Of a DNA stretch of 46,730 bases, positions 6,424-15,305 are shown in pieces. The translations under genes were made by a program, and so were the position numbers. Positions within the stretch are counted from its first letter, which is position 1. Each line of letters starts with the position of its first letter. This DNA is from Cyclobacteriaceae bacterium (GTDB taxonomy: Bacteria > Bacteroidota > Bacteroidia > Cytophagales > Cyclobacteriaceae). Location of the stretch: NCBI GenBank assembly GCA_025055435.1, contig JANWWN010000014.1, positions 1-46,730 of the forward strand, given 5' to 3'. The notes beneath the pieces are model-generated. The model made no database searches, was not told the origin of the DNA, and was given only the letters and a program-made list of their open reading frames with translations.

Positions 6424-7869
6424 GATGTGAAAGAAAAATCCACTGCGGCCTTCGGCATTAAACGAATATTCAAAACGCAGCACGGCATCGTACGAGCTCA
6501 CGATGTCCACGCCAAAACCGGTTCCGTACAACCACCTGTCAGCCAGTTGCTGGTTGATGTTCAGCTGGTTGTAATACGGATAGTTGCGCACGTAGCCGAA
6601 ATCGGCATAAACTTTTAAAAAGACGGAAAGGGGCAAAAACTGAAACTGGCTTACGGGCATGTCATCCCACTGCCAGGTACGCGAAAAGATGCGCTTCTTT
6701 AATGTCGTTTTGTTCAGCAAAAACCAGGGACCTTCAATGACATAAACCTCATAGCCACGAACAAGGATTTTGTTGTACCCCATGCTTCCGTAGTTGAAGT
6801 ATGGAATATCTTTCCGGTTACTCCAGTAACCGTAGCTTAAATTCGACAGAAAGAAATTTTTGCCCAGGTCAGCGAAACCGGCTATACTCAGTGAACCGTT
6901 CAGCAGGTTGAGGTCACGTCGGTTAAATAATCCGTTTTGTTGAATATGGGCCAGCAGGTAATGGCCCTTTAGCGGATAGGCAACAACATCGCGTCTGTCG
7001 GCAACAAACTGATAAACAAGGTAATCATACCGCTGACTCAGGGTGTTTACTTCTCCGAGATAATTCGGGTTGAGCTCTGCCACCGTGTCGGCAATGTTGG
7101 TCAGGCGTATGCCATACTTAATCCGGTGTTGGTAATAAAATGAATTGCGATAGGTGTACGTCAGCGCCAGCCCGCGGGTATTTCGCAACAGGGTACGCAC
7201 CTCCAGAAAGCTCAGCTTATGGTCAATGGTTTGTACGGGCAGGTTTTTGTTGTCGATATAATCGGCTTCCAGAATGAGTCCCTGCTTTTGTTTGCGGTCG
7301 AAGTAAGGTATGCGATAGGATAACTCAAACCGCTTAACGTAACCAAACTGGGCTGTGAGCAGCAGGGTTTCGTTGCGACCGCGCATGTTGTACTGATAGA
7401 GCTTTAATCCGTAATTCACGCGCCTGAAATCATGGTTGTAGTTTTCCCACCATTCGTTGAAGTTTCGGTCGGAAAGCTGAAAAATCGGAACCGGAAAAGT
7501 GAACCATCGTTCATTCACTTCCACCAGCAGGTCCATTAATCCGGGTTGCAGCTCCAGCATCCGGATATCAGCTGAATGAAAGAGGTGAAGATTAAACAGT
7601 TTCTTTTTATCCTTATCCAGAATATCGGGTAGTTGCCGGTAACTTACGGTGTCACCGGGCCGAACGGAAAGTTCGCGCAAAATGATGTGCTCGCGGGTAA
7701 TGCGGTTACCAATAATAAGGATTCGGTTAATGCGCACCTGCTGCTCGGCAGAATCGGTTACCACTAAACGTTTTTTGGGTCGCTTAATCGAATCGGCCGA
7801 AAGTTGTGTCTGCGACCCAAAGGCCGACAACGACACAAGCAACAACCATCCGATAACCAGTTTCAACAT
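6409..7869 (-). CDS. Omp85-family (BamA/TamA-like) outer-membrane protein
   Basis: The 486-residue product has a signal peptide (about residues 1-18). One POTRA-like domain follows at roughly 45-125 (VRINRILIIGNRITREHII, then GDTVSYRQLPDILDKDKKKL and LLVEVNERW). The C-terminal 350 residues are barrel-like with abundant aromatic strands and end in a FFFHIKKEF strand. With a single POTRA it is shorter than BamA (five POTRAs) and TamA (three), so it belongs to the broader BamA/TamA outer-membrane family of Bacteroidota, whose clients are mostly unknown. It is monocistronic or follows lgt at the 37-base gap. Confidence 0.8.
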   Translation of the reverse strand: MLKLVIGWLLLVSLSAFGSQTQLSADSIKRPKKRLVVTDSAEQQVRINRILIIGNRITREHIILRELSVRPGDTVSYRQLPDILDKDKKKLFNLHLFHSADIRMLELQPGLMDLLVEVNERWFTFPVPIFQLSDRNFNEWWENYNHDFRRVNYGLKLYQYNMRGRNETLLLTAQFGYVKRFELSYRIPYFDRKQKQGLILEADYIDNKNLPVQTIDHKLSFLEVRTLLRNTRGLALTYTYRNSFYYQHRIKYGIRLTNIADTVAELNPNYLGEVNTLSQRYDYLVYQFVADRRDVVAYPLKGHYLLAHIQQNGLFNRRDLNLLNGSLSIAGFADLGKNFFLSNLSYGYWSNRKDIPYFNYGSMGYNKILVRGYEVYVIEGPWFLLNKTTLKKRIFSRTWQWDDMPVSQFQFLPLSVFLKVYADFGYVRNYPYYNQLNINQQLADRWLYGTGFGVDIVSSYDAVLRFEYSFNAEGRSGFFFHIKKEF

Positions 7870-7905
7870 GCCGGGCTAATGCTAATGCGCCGGCTCTGCT
7901 TATGC

Positions 7906-9012
7906 TTAGAGTTGTTCGGGATTTTGCTTTTTGCGGTAAGCATACACCAGCACAATGATGCCTAAAATTACAAAAGGTATGCTTAGCAATTGGCCCATAT
8001 ACAAGGGCAGGTCGTATTCAAAATCCACCTGGGGTTCCTTAAAGAATTCATAAACGAACCGCAGGCTCCACAAAATCACCATAAACCAGCCAAACAAAAG
8101 GCCGGGTCGGGTGTGCTCTTTTCGTCTGCTCCACATGTAAAACAACAGGATGAACAGCAAAAATGATGAGGCGGCTTCGTACAACTGAGCAGGATGACGC
8201 GGCACAGCTAACGTACTGATAATGGCATACCACGTACCGTCTTCATCGCGAACCAGGTCGTAAACAAAATCGCCCTGACTGATGTGTTCGCGCACGCGAC
8301 CGTTGTACATCAGCACATCCGATACTTCATTCACCAGGAAACGTCGGAGGTTAGGTTCCTCATAGTTCTTTTTGGGATTGAACTGACATAGGATTTTTAT
8401 AGGCGGATACGGGTAATTGGCTGCAGCTGAGTCCACTTTCACATACCGGATATCAGTAAAAATATCATTCCGTTTGAGTGCCTGGGTAACCGGACGGGCA
8501 AAGAAAACACCGTAATTGCTGTGGGTTTGCTTACCGATAATTTCGGCATTGAAAAAATTACCGATGCGAATAAGCGCACCCGTAAGCGCAACCAGTATCA
8601 CGATGCGGTCGAGTATTTGCAGGTAGCTTTGTCCGGGCTTTTTCTTTCTTGCATATAACCACAGGGCAATCAGAATAGCGATAGCGGCACCGTGACTGGC
8701 CAGTCCGCCTTCCCATATTTTCAGAATATCTATCGGATTAGCCAGATAGCGGTCGGGTTCATAAAAAAATACATGGCCAAGACGTGCACCGATGATGGTA
8801 GCTACCACCATGTACACGGTAAGCGTATCCACATCAGCAGCGGGCTTTCCTTCTTTTTTAAAGATGTAGTAAAGTATTTGCTGGCTGATGAGAAAGCCGG
8901 TTGCAAACAACAATCCGTACCAGCGTAAAGTGAGTGAGCCATCGACAAAGGGCAACGGAACGGTAAAAATATCAGGGCTTCCGTTCCAGATGATAAAACT
9001 TAAAGCTGACAT
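7906..9012 (-). CDS. lgt: Prolipoprotein diacylglyceryl transferase
   Basis: Lgt transfers a diacylglyceryl group from phosphatidylglycerol to the lipobox cysteine of prolipoproteins in the inner membrane. The 368-residue protein shows the family landmarks: GARLGHVFFYEP (75-86), EGGLASHGA with His107, the signature RIGNFFNAEIIG with Arg149 and Asn152, and HPAQLYEA (273-280). It has about seven hydrophobic segments. It is longer than E. coli Lgt (about 290) because of a polar insertion of some 95 residues (about 175-270) between the signature and HPAQLYE, in a segment expected to face the periplasm. From memory, similar insertions occur in other Bacteroidota. A -7 box (TATATTTG) lies 30 bases upstream of the start, so lgt probably has its own promoter. 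Confidence 0.95.
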   Translation of the reverse strand: MSALSFIIWNGSPDIFTVPLPFVDGSLTLRWYGLLFATGFLISQQILYYIFKKEGKPAADVDTLTVYMVVATIIGARLGHVFFYEPDRYLANPIDILKIWEGGLASHGAAIAILIALWLYARKKKPGQSYLQILDRIVILVALTGALIRIGNFFNAEIIGKQTHSNYGVFFARPVTQALKRNDIFTDIRYVKVDSAAANYPYPPIKILCQFNPKKNYEEPNLRRFLVNEVSDVLMYNGRVREHISQGDFVYDLVRDEDGTWYAIISTLAVPRHPAQLYEAASSFLLFILLFYMWSRRKEHTRPGLLFGWFMVILWSLRFVYEFFKEPQVDFEYDLPLYMGQLLSIPFVILGIIVLVYAYRKKQNPEQL

Positions 9013-9041
9013 AATGGATTGCAGTTTATAAACAACGGCCG

Positions 9042-9049
9042 CAAATATA
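9042..9049 (-). promoter_or_regulatory. -7 box TATATTTG upstream of lgt
   Basis: On the minus strand TATATTTG is a perfect match to the Bacteroidota -7 consensus TAnnTTTG. It lies in the 76-base gap between nadE and lgt, 30 bases before the lgt start. No clean TTG is found 19 to 21 bases further upstream, so only the -7 half is supported. Confidence 0.5.
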
Positions 9050-9088
9050 AGAGGTTAGCTGTTGAATGGAAGGGTCTGCAGCAAATTG

Positions 9089-10936
9089 TTATGAAACACG
9101 GTCCAGTTCCTTTAACTCTTCTTCAAATCCGGATGAAAGTATAGGAAAACGGCACCAGGTGCGCGGGTCCACATTCCAGTCGTCCAGGTGGAAGGAAGGA
9201 GCGAGGCGTTCACGTTTCCACTGGTTTGCAGCCCACAGCCTGAAGAACTTGCGAATATGTGCCTTTAGCCGGGCCTTATCACTATGCGTTGAATGCAGCG
9301 CCAGGAAGGTTTCTGCAGGTGATTTTTTCAGAAAGATGGCCTGCTCTTCGATGTCGCGCATAACGGTATAGGGCATCAGGTCGTCTTCGTCTGTCTGATA
9401 CCGGTCAGGAGGACGTAACTCAGCCGTAGGCTTTAGCCGGTTAACAAATTGAAGTCCGGTGTAACCCTGGTGCATTTCGGCCCATTTCAGCCAATTAAGA
9501 ATAGTGGGTTTATCCAGACCCGATACAGGAGCGAGACTTCCGCTGGTGTCGCCATCCATGGTGGTGTATCCCACATCGCCCTCACTGCGGTTGGATGTGG
9601 TTAACAGGATGCTGTCGCGCAGGTTGGCAAGCATCCAGATAACGGGCGAGCGTGCCCGCGCCTGAATATTTTGCAAGGCGATATCGTTTTCGTTCCAGTT
9701 TAGATTGAAGTTTATAGCCTGTTGTATTTTTTCTGTATAGCTGTCCACTTCAGGCTGAACACTCCAGGAATAGAACGTTGCGCCCAGCGACTGGGCCAGT
9801 GTTCGGGCCGCCTGCTCTGTTTCCGTTGAGGAGTTACGGGTGGCCTGATAGGCGCAGGCCATAATTAGCGGCATAACTTCTTGCGGGCTCTGTATATCGG
9901 GTTTTTTAAGAATTTGTCGAAAAGGTTCCACTCCACGAGATGCTGCAACACGTTTCACCATTTCAGCAACCATTACGGCACAGGTAGCTGAGTCGGCTCC
10001 GCCACTCAGCGAGAGCACAAAACCGCGGGAGCGGCTTTTGCGCAGGTAATCAAACAGGCCCAGGGTTAATGCGCGTGTCAGTTCTTCGTTGCGCTCTTTG
10101 TTATCGGTTAAAGGCAACGATTCACTCCGAGAAACGTCTTCCAGATTAACTTCACAACATAATACATTTACCGGATTGAATGACAGGCGGTGATTTTGTG
10201 CAAGCAGTTTGCCACGTTGTGCAATAAGAATATCACCGTCATAAATCATCCGCCCAGCTTCATTACCCAGCAGATTGACATATACATATACACAGTTAAA
10301 GCGCTCAGAACTTTGTATGACTAATTGCTCGCGCGACAGACTTTTTCCCAGAGCGAAATGGCTTGCGCTGGGGTTAACAATGATATCCACACCTCGTTGT
10401 TGCAGGCTAATGGCAGGTCGGTTTTTTATCCAGGCATCTTCGCAAATTTCAATACCCAGTCGTATGCCATTTATCTCGTAAATCAAATCGCCAACCTGAA
10501 CAGATGAACCTGCGAAGGGCACTGAACTAATCACACCTTTTTTCCATGCGCGGAACCAACGCGGTTCATAGTGCACACCATCGCGTGCCAGGTTTTGTTT
10601 GAGGGTTATGCCCAGCAGTTTGCCGTTGTGTATCACGGCTGTACCGTTGTAGGTATCTCCGTTCATGCGTAGTGGCAGTCCCACGCATACCGTCATGCCG
10701 GCACTGTGAGGAATGACTTCAGCCAACTTAAGCAGCGCTTTTTCCGATAGCCAGTCACTTAAAAACCAGTCTTCGCATCCGTAGCCGGTTATACACAGTT
10801 CGGGCAGTACCACTAAATCGGCGCCTAACCTCCGGGCTTCTGCAATGGCATTTTCAATGTTTTCCATATTTCCGGCCCAGTCGAGAGGAGTCTGGTTAAC
10901 CGTGGCACCGGCTATGCGTATGCGTTGGGTGTGCAT
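9089..10936 (-). CDS. nadE: Glutamine-dependent NAD+ synthase
   Basis: NadE makes NAD+ from nicotinate adenine dinucleotide, ATP and glutamine in the cytosol. The 615-residue two-domain form is seen. The N-terminal nitrilase-type glutaminase has the catalytic triad Glu46 (VVLPELCITGYG), Lys113 (LKQNLARDG) and Cys165 (GIEICEDAW). The C-terminal synthetase has the PP-loop SGGADS at 311-316 and YTTMDGDTSGSLAP further on. The length is typical. The start ATG at 10934-10936 precedes the first beta-strand (IRIAGATVNQTPLDW). It lies 40 bases after rnc on the same strand and is probably co-transcribed with acpP-fabF-rnc. Confidence 0.97.
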   Translation of the reverse strand: MHTQRIRIAGATVNQTPLDWAGNMENIENAIAEARRLGADLVVLPELCITGYGCEDWFLSDWLSEKALLKLAEVIPHSAGMTVCVGLPLRMNGDTYNGTAVIHNGKLLGITLKQNLARDGVHYEPRWFRAWKKGVISSVPFAGSSVQVGDLIYEINGIRLGIEICEDAWIKNRPAISLQQRGVDIIVNPSASHFALGKSLSREQLVIQSSERFNCVYVYVNLLGNEAGRMIYDGDILIAQRGKLLAQNHRLSFNPVNVLCCEVNLEDVSRSESLPLTDNKERNEELTRALTLGLFDYLRKSRSRGFVLSLSGGADSATCAVMVAEMVKRVAASRGVEPFRQILKKPDIQSPQEVMPLIMACAYQATRNSSTETEQAARTLAQSLGATFYSWSVQPEVDSYTEKIQQAINFNLNWNENDIALQNIQARARSPVIWMLANLRDSILLTTSNRSEGDVGYTTMDGDTSGSLAPVSGLDKPTILNWLKWAEMHQGYTGLQFVNRLKPTAELRPPDRYQTDEDDLMPYTVMRDIEEQAIFLKKSPAETFLALHSTHSDKARLKAHIRKFFRLWAANQWKRERLAPSFHLDDWNVDPRTWCRFPILSSGFEEELKELDRVS

Positions 10937-10976
10937 GCAGTTTTAATCTTTTGGCAATAAAGTAAATGAATAACAA

Positions 10977-11717
10977 TCAGCCCGCAGATTCTTCTATAAT
11001 TCCGAGTTGAACACAGGTTTTAAAGGCGGCATCCTGTTCGGCTTTCTTCTTGTTCAGGCCATAGCCAAGGCCATGCGGCAGGTTGTCAATCCAAACGCGT
11101 GCGGTAAATTCCTTATGGCCACGTACTTTTTTAACGTTTTCTATTTCGAAGCGCACCTCCCGGTTCTTGCGTTGTCCCCACTCAATCAAGCGGCTTTTGT
11201 AATTCGGGTCGGAGCTGACTAATGCATCCAAATCCACGTAAGGTGTAATAAGCTTTTGTATCACAAACCGCTTACAGCGTGCATATCCCTTATCCAGATA
11301 GATGGCACCTACAATCGCTTCGAGGGTGTTGCCCAGGATTACCTGTTGCAATTGGGTATTTTTTTCATCGAAACGCACAATGGATGCGATGCCCATTTTG
11401 CGTGCCATAAAGTTGAGCGATTCCCGGTTTACGATGCGCGACCGTATTTCGGTAAGAAAACCTTCGTCTTTGTAGGGAAATTTTTTGAATAAAAAATCAG
11501 CTACAATAGCACCCAGCACGGCATCGCCCAGGTATTCCAGACGTTCGTTACTTTCACGAATACCTTCACCGTTTTGCTGTGCTGCTGAACTGTGTAAGGT
11601 GGCCAGCCGGTAAAGTTCCAGGTTGGCCGGTGTAAAACCTGCCAGGTTTTCGATGGCTGCGATAAGTTTTTTATCGGGCGGATTTCGCTTCTTCGGAATT
11701 TTAAGCAGACGCCACAC
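10977..11717 (-). CDS. rnc: Ribonuclease III
   Basis: RNase III cuts double-stranded RNA, including rRNA precursors. Residues 57-70 hold the signature NERLEYLGDAVLGA with Glu61 and Asp65 of the metal site, and the C-terminal 75 residues are a dsRNA-binding domain (KSRLIEWGQ to KKKAEQDAAF). In the second metal-binding block the sequence is GNTLEAIVGAIYLD, so Asn130 stands where E. coli has Asp114, while Glu133 (E. coli Glu117) is kept. I recall the same Asn in other Bacteroidota. The start is GTG at 11717: a stop lies shortly upstream in frame and no ATG exists before the domain. The gene follows fabF by 59 bases in the widespread acpP-fabF-rnc order. Confidence 0.95.
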   Translation of the reverse strand: MWRLLKIPKKRNPPDKKLIAAIENLAGFTPANLELYRLATLHSSAAQQNGEGIRESNERLEYLGDAVLGAIVADFLFKKFPYKDEGFLTEIRSRIVNRESLNFMARKMGIASIVRFDEKNTQLQQVILGNTLEAIVGAIYLDKGYARCKRFVIQKLITPYVDLDALVSSDPNYKSRLIEWGQRKNREVRFEIENVKKVRGHKEFTARVWIDNLPHGLGYGLNKKKAEQDAAFKTCVQLGIIEESAG

Positions 11718-11776
11718 GCGGCTAACAATCTTTAACCTGATGGAAAGTTACGGTAATTTCCGTAAAGCATGCAGGG

Positions 11777-13027
11777 CTAAGCCGGCTTTTTGAAGAGGAT
11801 GGAGAAGTTATGACCACCGAACCCAAACGTATTGCTTAGCGCAATGTTTACTTCGCGCTGCTGTGCCTTGTTGAAGGTAAGATTCAGTTTGGGATCCAGC
11901 TCGTCATCATCGGTAAAGTGGTTGATGGTAGGAGGTATTACCGATTCGGTTATGGCCATGATGCAGGCCAGGGCTTCGATGGCACCGGCAGCTCCAAGCA
12001 AATGGCCGGTCATGGACTTGGTTGAACTGATATTCATGCGGTAGGCATGTTCACCAAACACCTGCTGTATGGCCCGGATTTCTCCGATATCGCCCAGAGG
12101 AGTGGATGTGCCGTGCGTGTTGATGTAATCCACTTCGGCCGGAGTTATGCCGGCATCTTCCAGTGCGTGCTGCATAACTTTAATGATGCCTGCACCTTCC
12201 GGATGTGGAGCGGTGATGTGATAGGCATCGGCCGACATACCACCACCTATTACTTCTGCATAGATTTTTGCCCCGCGTTTTTTCGCGTGCTCGTACTCTT
12301 CAAGTATTAATGCGCCCGCACCTTCGCCAAGTACAAAACCATCACGGTCTTTATCATATGGCCGTGAAGCGGTTTCAGGTGAATCATTTCTTTCCGAAAG
12401 GGCCTTCATGGCATTGAAGCCTCCAACGCCGGCTTCAGTTACGGCAGCTTCCGAACCACCGGTTACAATAATATCAGCCTTGCCCAACCGGATGTAGGTG
12501 AAGGCATCGTAAATGGCGTTGGTGGATGAAGCACAGGCTGACACGGTAACGAAGTTGGGTCCGCGGAATCCGTACTTAATGGATATGTGCCCGGCACTGA
12601 GGTCGGGAATCATTTTCGGAATGAAGAACGGATTGAAGCGCGGTGTTCCATCACCTTTGGCGTACGCTTTCACTTCTTCCTGAAAAGTGAGCAACCCGCC
12701 AATGCCCGATCCCCAGATCACGCCCACGCGATCGGGGTTAAGTTCGTTCAGGGGCAGGCCGGAATCGCGCAGCGCCTCATCGGCAACAACCAGCGCATAC
12801 TGAGCAAAAGGATCGAGCTTACGTGCTTCCTTCCGATCCATGAAGTTGCCGATGTCGAAATCCTTAACTTCGCAGGCGAAGCGGGTTTTAAAACGGGAGG
12901 CATCAAAACGCGTAATCGGGGCCGCTCCGCTTTTGCCATCCTTCAAACCCTGCCAATACGCTTGCAGGGAATTTCCGATTGGTGTAAGCGCACCTAATCC
13001 TGTAACGACTACGCGTTTTAACGTCAT
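11777..13027 (-). CDS. fabF: 3-oxoacyl-[acyl-carrier-protein] synthase II
   Basis: FabF condenses malonyl-ACP with acyl-ACP in fatty-acid elongation. The 416-residue protein has the complete Cys-His-His triad: Cys165 in VTVSACASSTN, His305 in NTHGTSTPLGD and His342 in STKSMTGHLLGAAGA. The length is standard for KAS II. It sits 33 bases downstream of acpP, its carrier-protein partner, and before rnc, the classical bacterial arrangement. Confidence 0.97.
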   Translation of the reverse strand: MTLKRVVVTGLGALTPIGNSLQAYWQGLKDGKSGAAPITRFDASRFKTRFACEVKDFDIGNFMDRKEARKLDPFAQYALVVADEALRDSGLPLNELNPDRVGVIWGSGIGGLLTFQEEVKAYAKGDGTPRFNPFFIPKMIPDLSAGHISIKYGFRGPNFVTVSACASSTNAIYDAFTYIRLGKADIIVTGGSEAAVTEAGVGGFNAMKALSERNDSPETASRPYDKDRDGFVLGEGAGALILEEYEHAKKRGAKIYAEVIGGGMSADAYHITAPHPEGAGIIKVMQHALEDAGITPAEVDYINTHGTSTPLGDIGEIRAIQQVFGEHAYRMNISSTKSMTGHLLGAAGAIEALACIMAITESVIPPTINHFTDDDELDPKLNLTFNKAQQREVNIALSNTFGFGGHNFSILFKKPA

Positions 13028-13060
13028 GAAATGTGGGTTAAGTGGGGGCTACAGGCCCGG

Positions 13061-13300
13061 TTATTTTTTTACGTTTTGCTCAAGGTAGGAGATAGCCTGG
13101 CCTACAGTGGAAATGTTTTCGGCCTGCTCATCGGGAATGGAGATGTTAAACTCCTTTTCAAACTCCATAATCAGTTCAACCGTATCCAGCGAATCCGCTC
13201 CCAAATCGTTGGTGAAGCTGGCTTCGGGCGTAACTTCAGATTCTTCCACACCGAGTTTATCGATGATAATCTGCTTTACTTTTTGTGCAATTTCAGACAT
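13061..13300 (-). CDS. acpP: Acyl carrier protein
   Basis: This 79-residue acidic protein carries growing acyl chains on a 4'-phosphopantetheine attached to Ser37 in the motif [14 protein letters not shown]. Length, acidity and four-helix pattern are typical. It is the first gene of the acpP-fabF-rnc-nadE run. A promoter with TTG, 20 bases, TTTCTTTG is visible upstream at 13334-13364. Confidence 0.97.
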   Translation of the reverse strand: MSEIAQKVKQIIIDKLGVEESEVTPEASFTNDLGADSLDTVELIMEFEKEFNISIPDEQAENISTVGQAISYLEQNVKK

Positions 13301-13333
13301 GTTTTTGGATGTTTAAGGGATTTAAAAACTGTG

Positions 13334-13364
13334 CAAAGAAAAAGATTTCGTACAATATTGTCAA
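13334..13364 (-). promoter_or_regulatory. Probable promoter of the acpP operon
   Basis: On the minus strand TTG (13364-13362), a 20-base spacer and TTTCTTTG (13341-13334) match the Bacteroidota pattern TTG-N19-20-TAnnTTTG with one mismatch in the -7 box. The transcript would start about 30 bases before the acpP ATG, in the divergent gap towards the IPExxxVDY gene. Confidence 0.45.
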
Positions 13365-13408
13365 ACTTTACAGTGTAGGGCCATTTTTACTTACCGCAAC
13401 GGCAGTTC

Positions 13409-13831
13409 ATGAAGAAGTCGAAACTGGTAATTGATTTTGTGTATGATTTCGACCTGGCCGGTATTACCACCCCGGTAAAAGGATATAAACTGGCCTGGGC
13501 CATCAACCGGGTTACCGGTTTTCACCTGGTGCGGATGCCCGATTTAACCGTTGGCTTTAAACCGATGGTGGAAAAATATTTCATGTACTATGCCTATGAA
13601 ACGCGCCTCAATCGTTTGAAACTGTTCCGTAACAGGGCACTGGATGAAACCGGCACGCGTTTTCTGTTAGTACCTGAATTTCCTCAGTTCGATTTTATAC
13701 TTTTGACGCGCTCTGACGACCCCGGATTTACCGCTTCGGTAACGGAGCTTATTCGCAGTCTGCCTTTTGTGGAGTTGGTAAAACCGCTGGATGTCCGTCA
13801 GCTTAAATCGAAAGTAAACTTTGTGATGTAA
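13409..13831 (+). CDS. IPExxxVDY family protein
   Basis: The 140-residue cytosolic protein matches the Bacteroidota family named for the motif IPExxxVDY, seen here in the variant form LVPEFPQFDFIL (about 90-101). The family has no known function to my knowledge. It opens with KLVIDFVYDFDLAGI and has no signal or membrane segment. It ends five bases before the pyruvate kinase start on the same strand, a pairing I recall from many Bacteroidota genomes, which suggests co-transcription. Confidence 0.8.
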   Translation: MKKSKLVIDFVYDFDLAGITTPVKGYKLAWAINRVTGFHLVRMPDLTVGFKPMVEKYFMYYAYETRLNRLKLFRNRALDETGTRFLLVPEFPQFDFILLTRSDDPGFTASVTELIRSLPFVELVKPLDVRQLKSKVNFVM

Positions 13832-13836
13832 CTATA

Positions 13837-15270
13837 ATGCTGAAAGAGAAAGTATCCTACAACAAAACCAAAATTGTTGCCACCGTTGGGCCGGCCTCAC
13901 GTTCGCCGGAAATGCTGCGCGCGTTAGTGAAAGAAGGTGTAGATGTGTTCCGCCTTAACTTTTCGCATGGCTCGCATGCTGACCACCAGCAGGTTATTGA
14001 TACCGTGCGGCAAATCAATGAAGAGCTGGGTACAACGGTTGCGTTGCTGCTCGACCTGCAAGGTCCTAAAATCCGCATACAGGAGGTTAAGCCCGATGTG
14101 GAACTGGAGCGCGGGCAAACCTTCATCATCACTACCCGTGAACTGGTGGGCAACAATGAGATTGCCAGCACATCGTACAAAAATCTTCCCGCCGATGTGA
14201 AGAAAGGGGATATGGTGCTGATAGACGATGGCAAAATCGAACTGAAGGTAACGGAGGTGCGCGATGTGGATGTAATTACCGAAGTAATTCATGGCGGGCC
14301 GCTGAAATCGCGTAAAGGCATCAACCTGCCGTTCACCAAAGTAACAGTACCTTCGCTTACCGAAAAAGATCTGAAAGACCTGGAGTTCGGCCTGAAGAAC
14401 AACGTAGAGTGGATTGCTCTTTCGTTTGTACGTAAAGCTGCGGACATCAACAGCCTGCGCGACATTATCGAAAAGCATAAATCCAATTCGCGCATTGTCG
14501 CCAAAATTGAAAAGCCTGAGGCGCTGAGCAATATTGATGAAATTATTGCCGCTACCGATGCCGTGATGGTGGCACGGGGTGATCTGGGTGTGGAGATATG
14601 GCTGGAAGAAGTACCCATGGTACAAAAGATGATTGTGGAAAAGTGTAACAAAGCTGCCAAGCCGGTGATTGTTGCCACGCAGATGATGGAAAGCATGATT
14701 GAAAATCCGCGGCCCACACGTGCCGAAACCAATGATGTGGCCAACGCAGTGATGGATGGAGCCGATGCGGTCATGCTCTCCGCTGAAACGGCAGCGGGTA
14801 AGTACCCCATCGAAGTAGTGCGCAGCATGGTGCGCACCATTTCTTCGGTTGAAAAGCACGAAAGCCTGTATTACCGCTTCCGCCCGGTTGACCCGAAGTC
14901 GCCCATCTTCATCAATGATAGTCTGGTGCTCGCTGCCTGCAAACTGGCCAAGGATGTTGGGGCCAAAGCCATTGTGGGCATGACTTCATCCGGCTACACC
15001 GCGTTTAAGTCGGCTTCGCACCGGCCCAATACCAACATCTTTGTGTTTACCGGCAACAAGTGGCTGATTAACACCATTAATTTAGTTTGGGGTGCCCGGG
15101 CATATTACTATGATAAGCACAACTCAACCGATGAAACTGTGGCGGATGTGGAGAAAATTTTAAAACAGGAAGGACATGTTCAGCCCGGTGATATTTTTAT
15201 TGTGATGGCCAGCATGCCCATCCATGAGCGCCAGCGAACCAATACGCTGCGGATAAATATTGTCAAGTAA
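13837..15270 (+). CDS. pyk: Pyruvate kinase
   Basis: Pyruvate kinase converts phosphoenolpyruvate and ADP to pyruvate and ATP, the last step of glycolysis. The 477-residue protein starts with KTKIVATVGPASRSPEML and FRLNFSHGSH. It contains IVAKIEKPEAL, VMVARGDLGVEI, the TQMMESM loop and RAETNDVANAV, all family landmarks. Length matches the bacterial enzyme. It is the second gene after the IPExxxVDY gene, which ends five bases upstream. A reading frame of more than 300 codons opposite it is antisense shadow. Confidence 0.97.
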   Translation: MLKEKVSYNKTKIVATVGPASRSPEMLRALVKEGVDVFRLNFSHGSHADHQQVIDTVRQINEELGTTVALLLDLQGPKIRIQEVKPDVELERGQTFIITTRELVGNNEIASTSYKNLPADVKKGDMVLIDDGKIELKVTEVRDVDVITEVIHGGPLKSRKGINLPFTKVTVPSLTEKDLKDLEFGLKNNVEWIALSFVRKAADINSLRDIIEKHKSNSRIVAKIEKPEALSNIDEIIAATDAVMVARGDLGVEIWLEEVPMVQKMIVEKCNKAAKPVIVATQMMESMIENPRPTRAETNDVANAVMDGADAVMLSAETAAGKYPIEVVRSMVRTISSVEKHESLYYRFRPVDPKSPIFINDSLVLAACKLAKDVGAKAIVGMTSSGYTAFKSASHRPNTNIFVFTGNKWLINTINLVWGARAYYYDKHNSTDETVADVEKILKQEGHVQPGDIFIVMASMPIHERQRTNTLRINIVK

Positions 15271-15305
15271 TCAAGATTGATAGCGGGAACGAAAGTGGTG
15301 TAGCA

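Noticed and set aside
13924-14859. A 311-codon minus-strand frame opposite pyruvate kinase
   Set aside because: It is antisense to a full-length, intact pyk with all motifs. It has no recognisable domain and reflects codon-position bias of the real gene.
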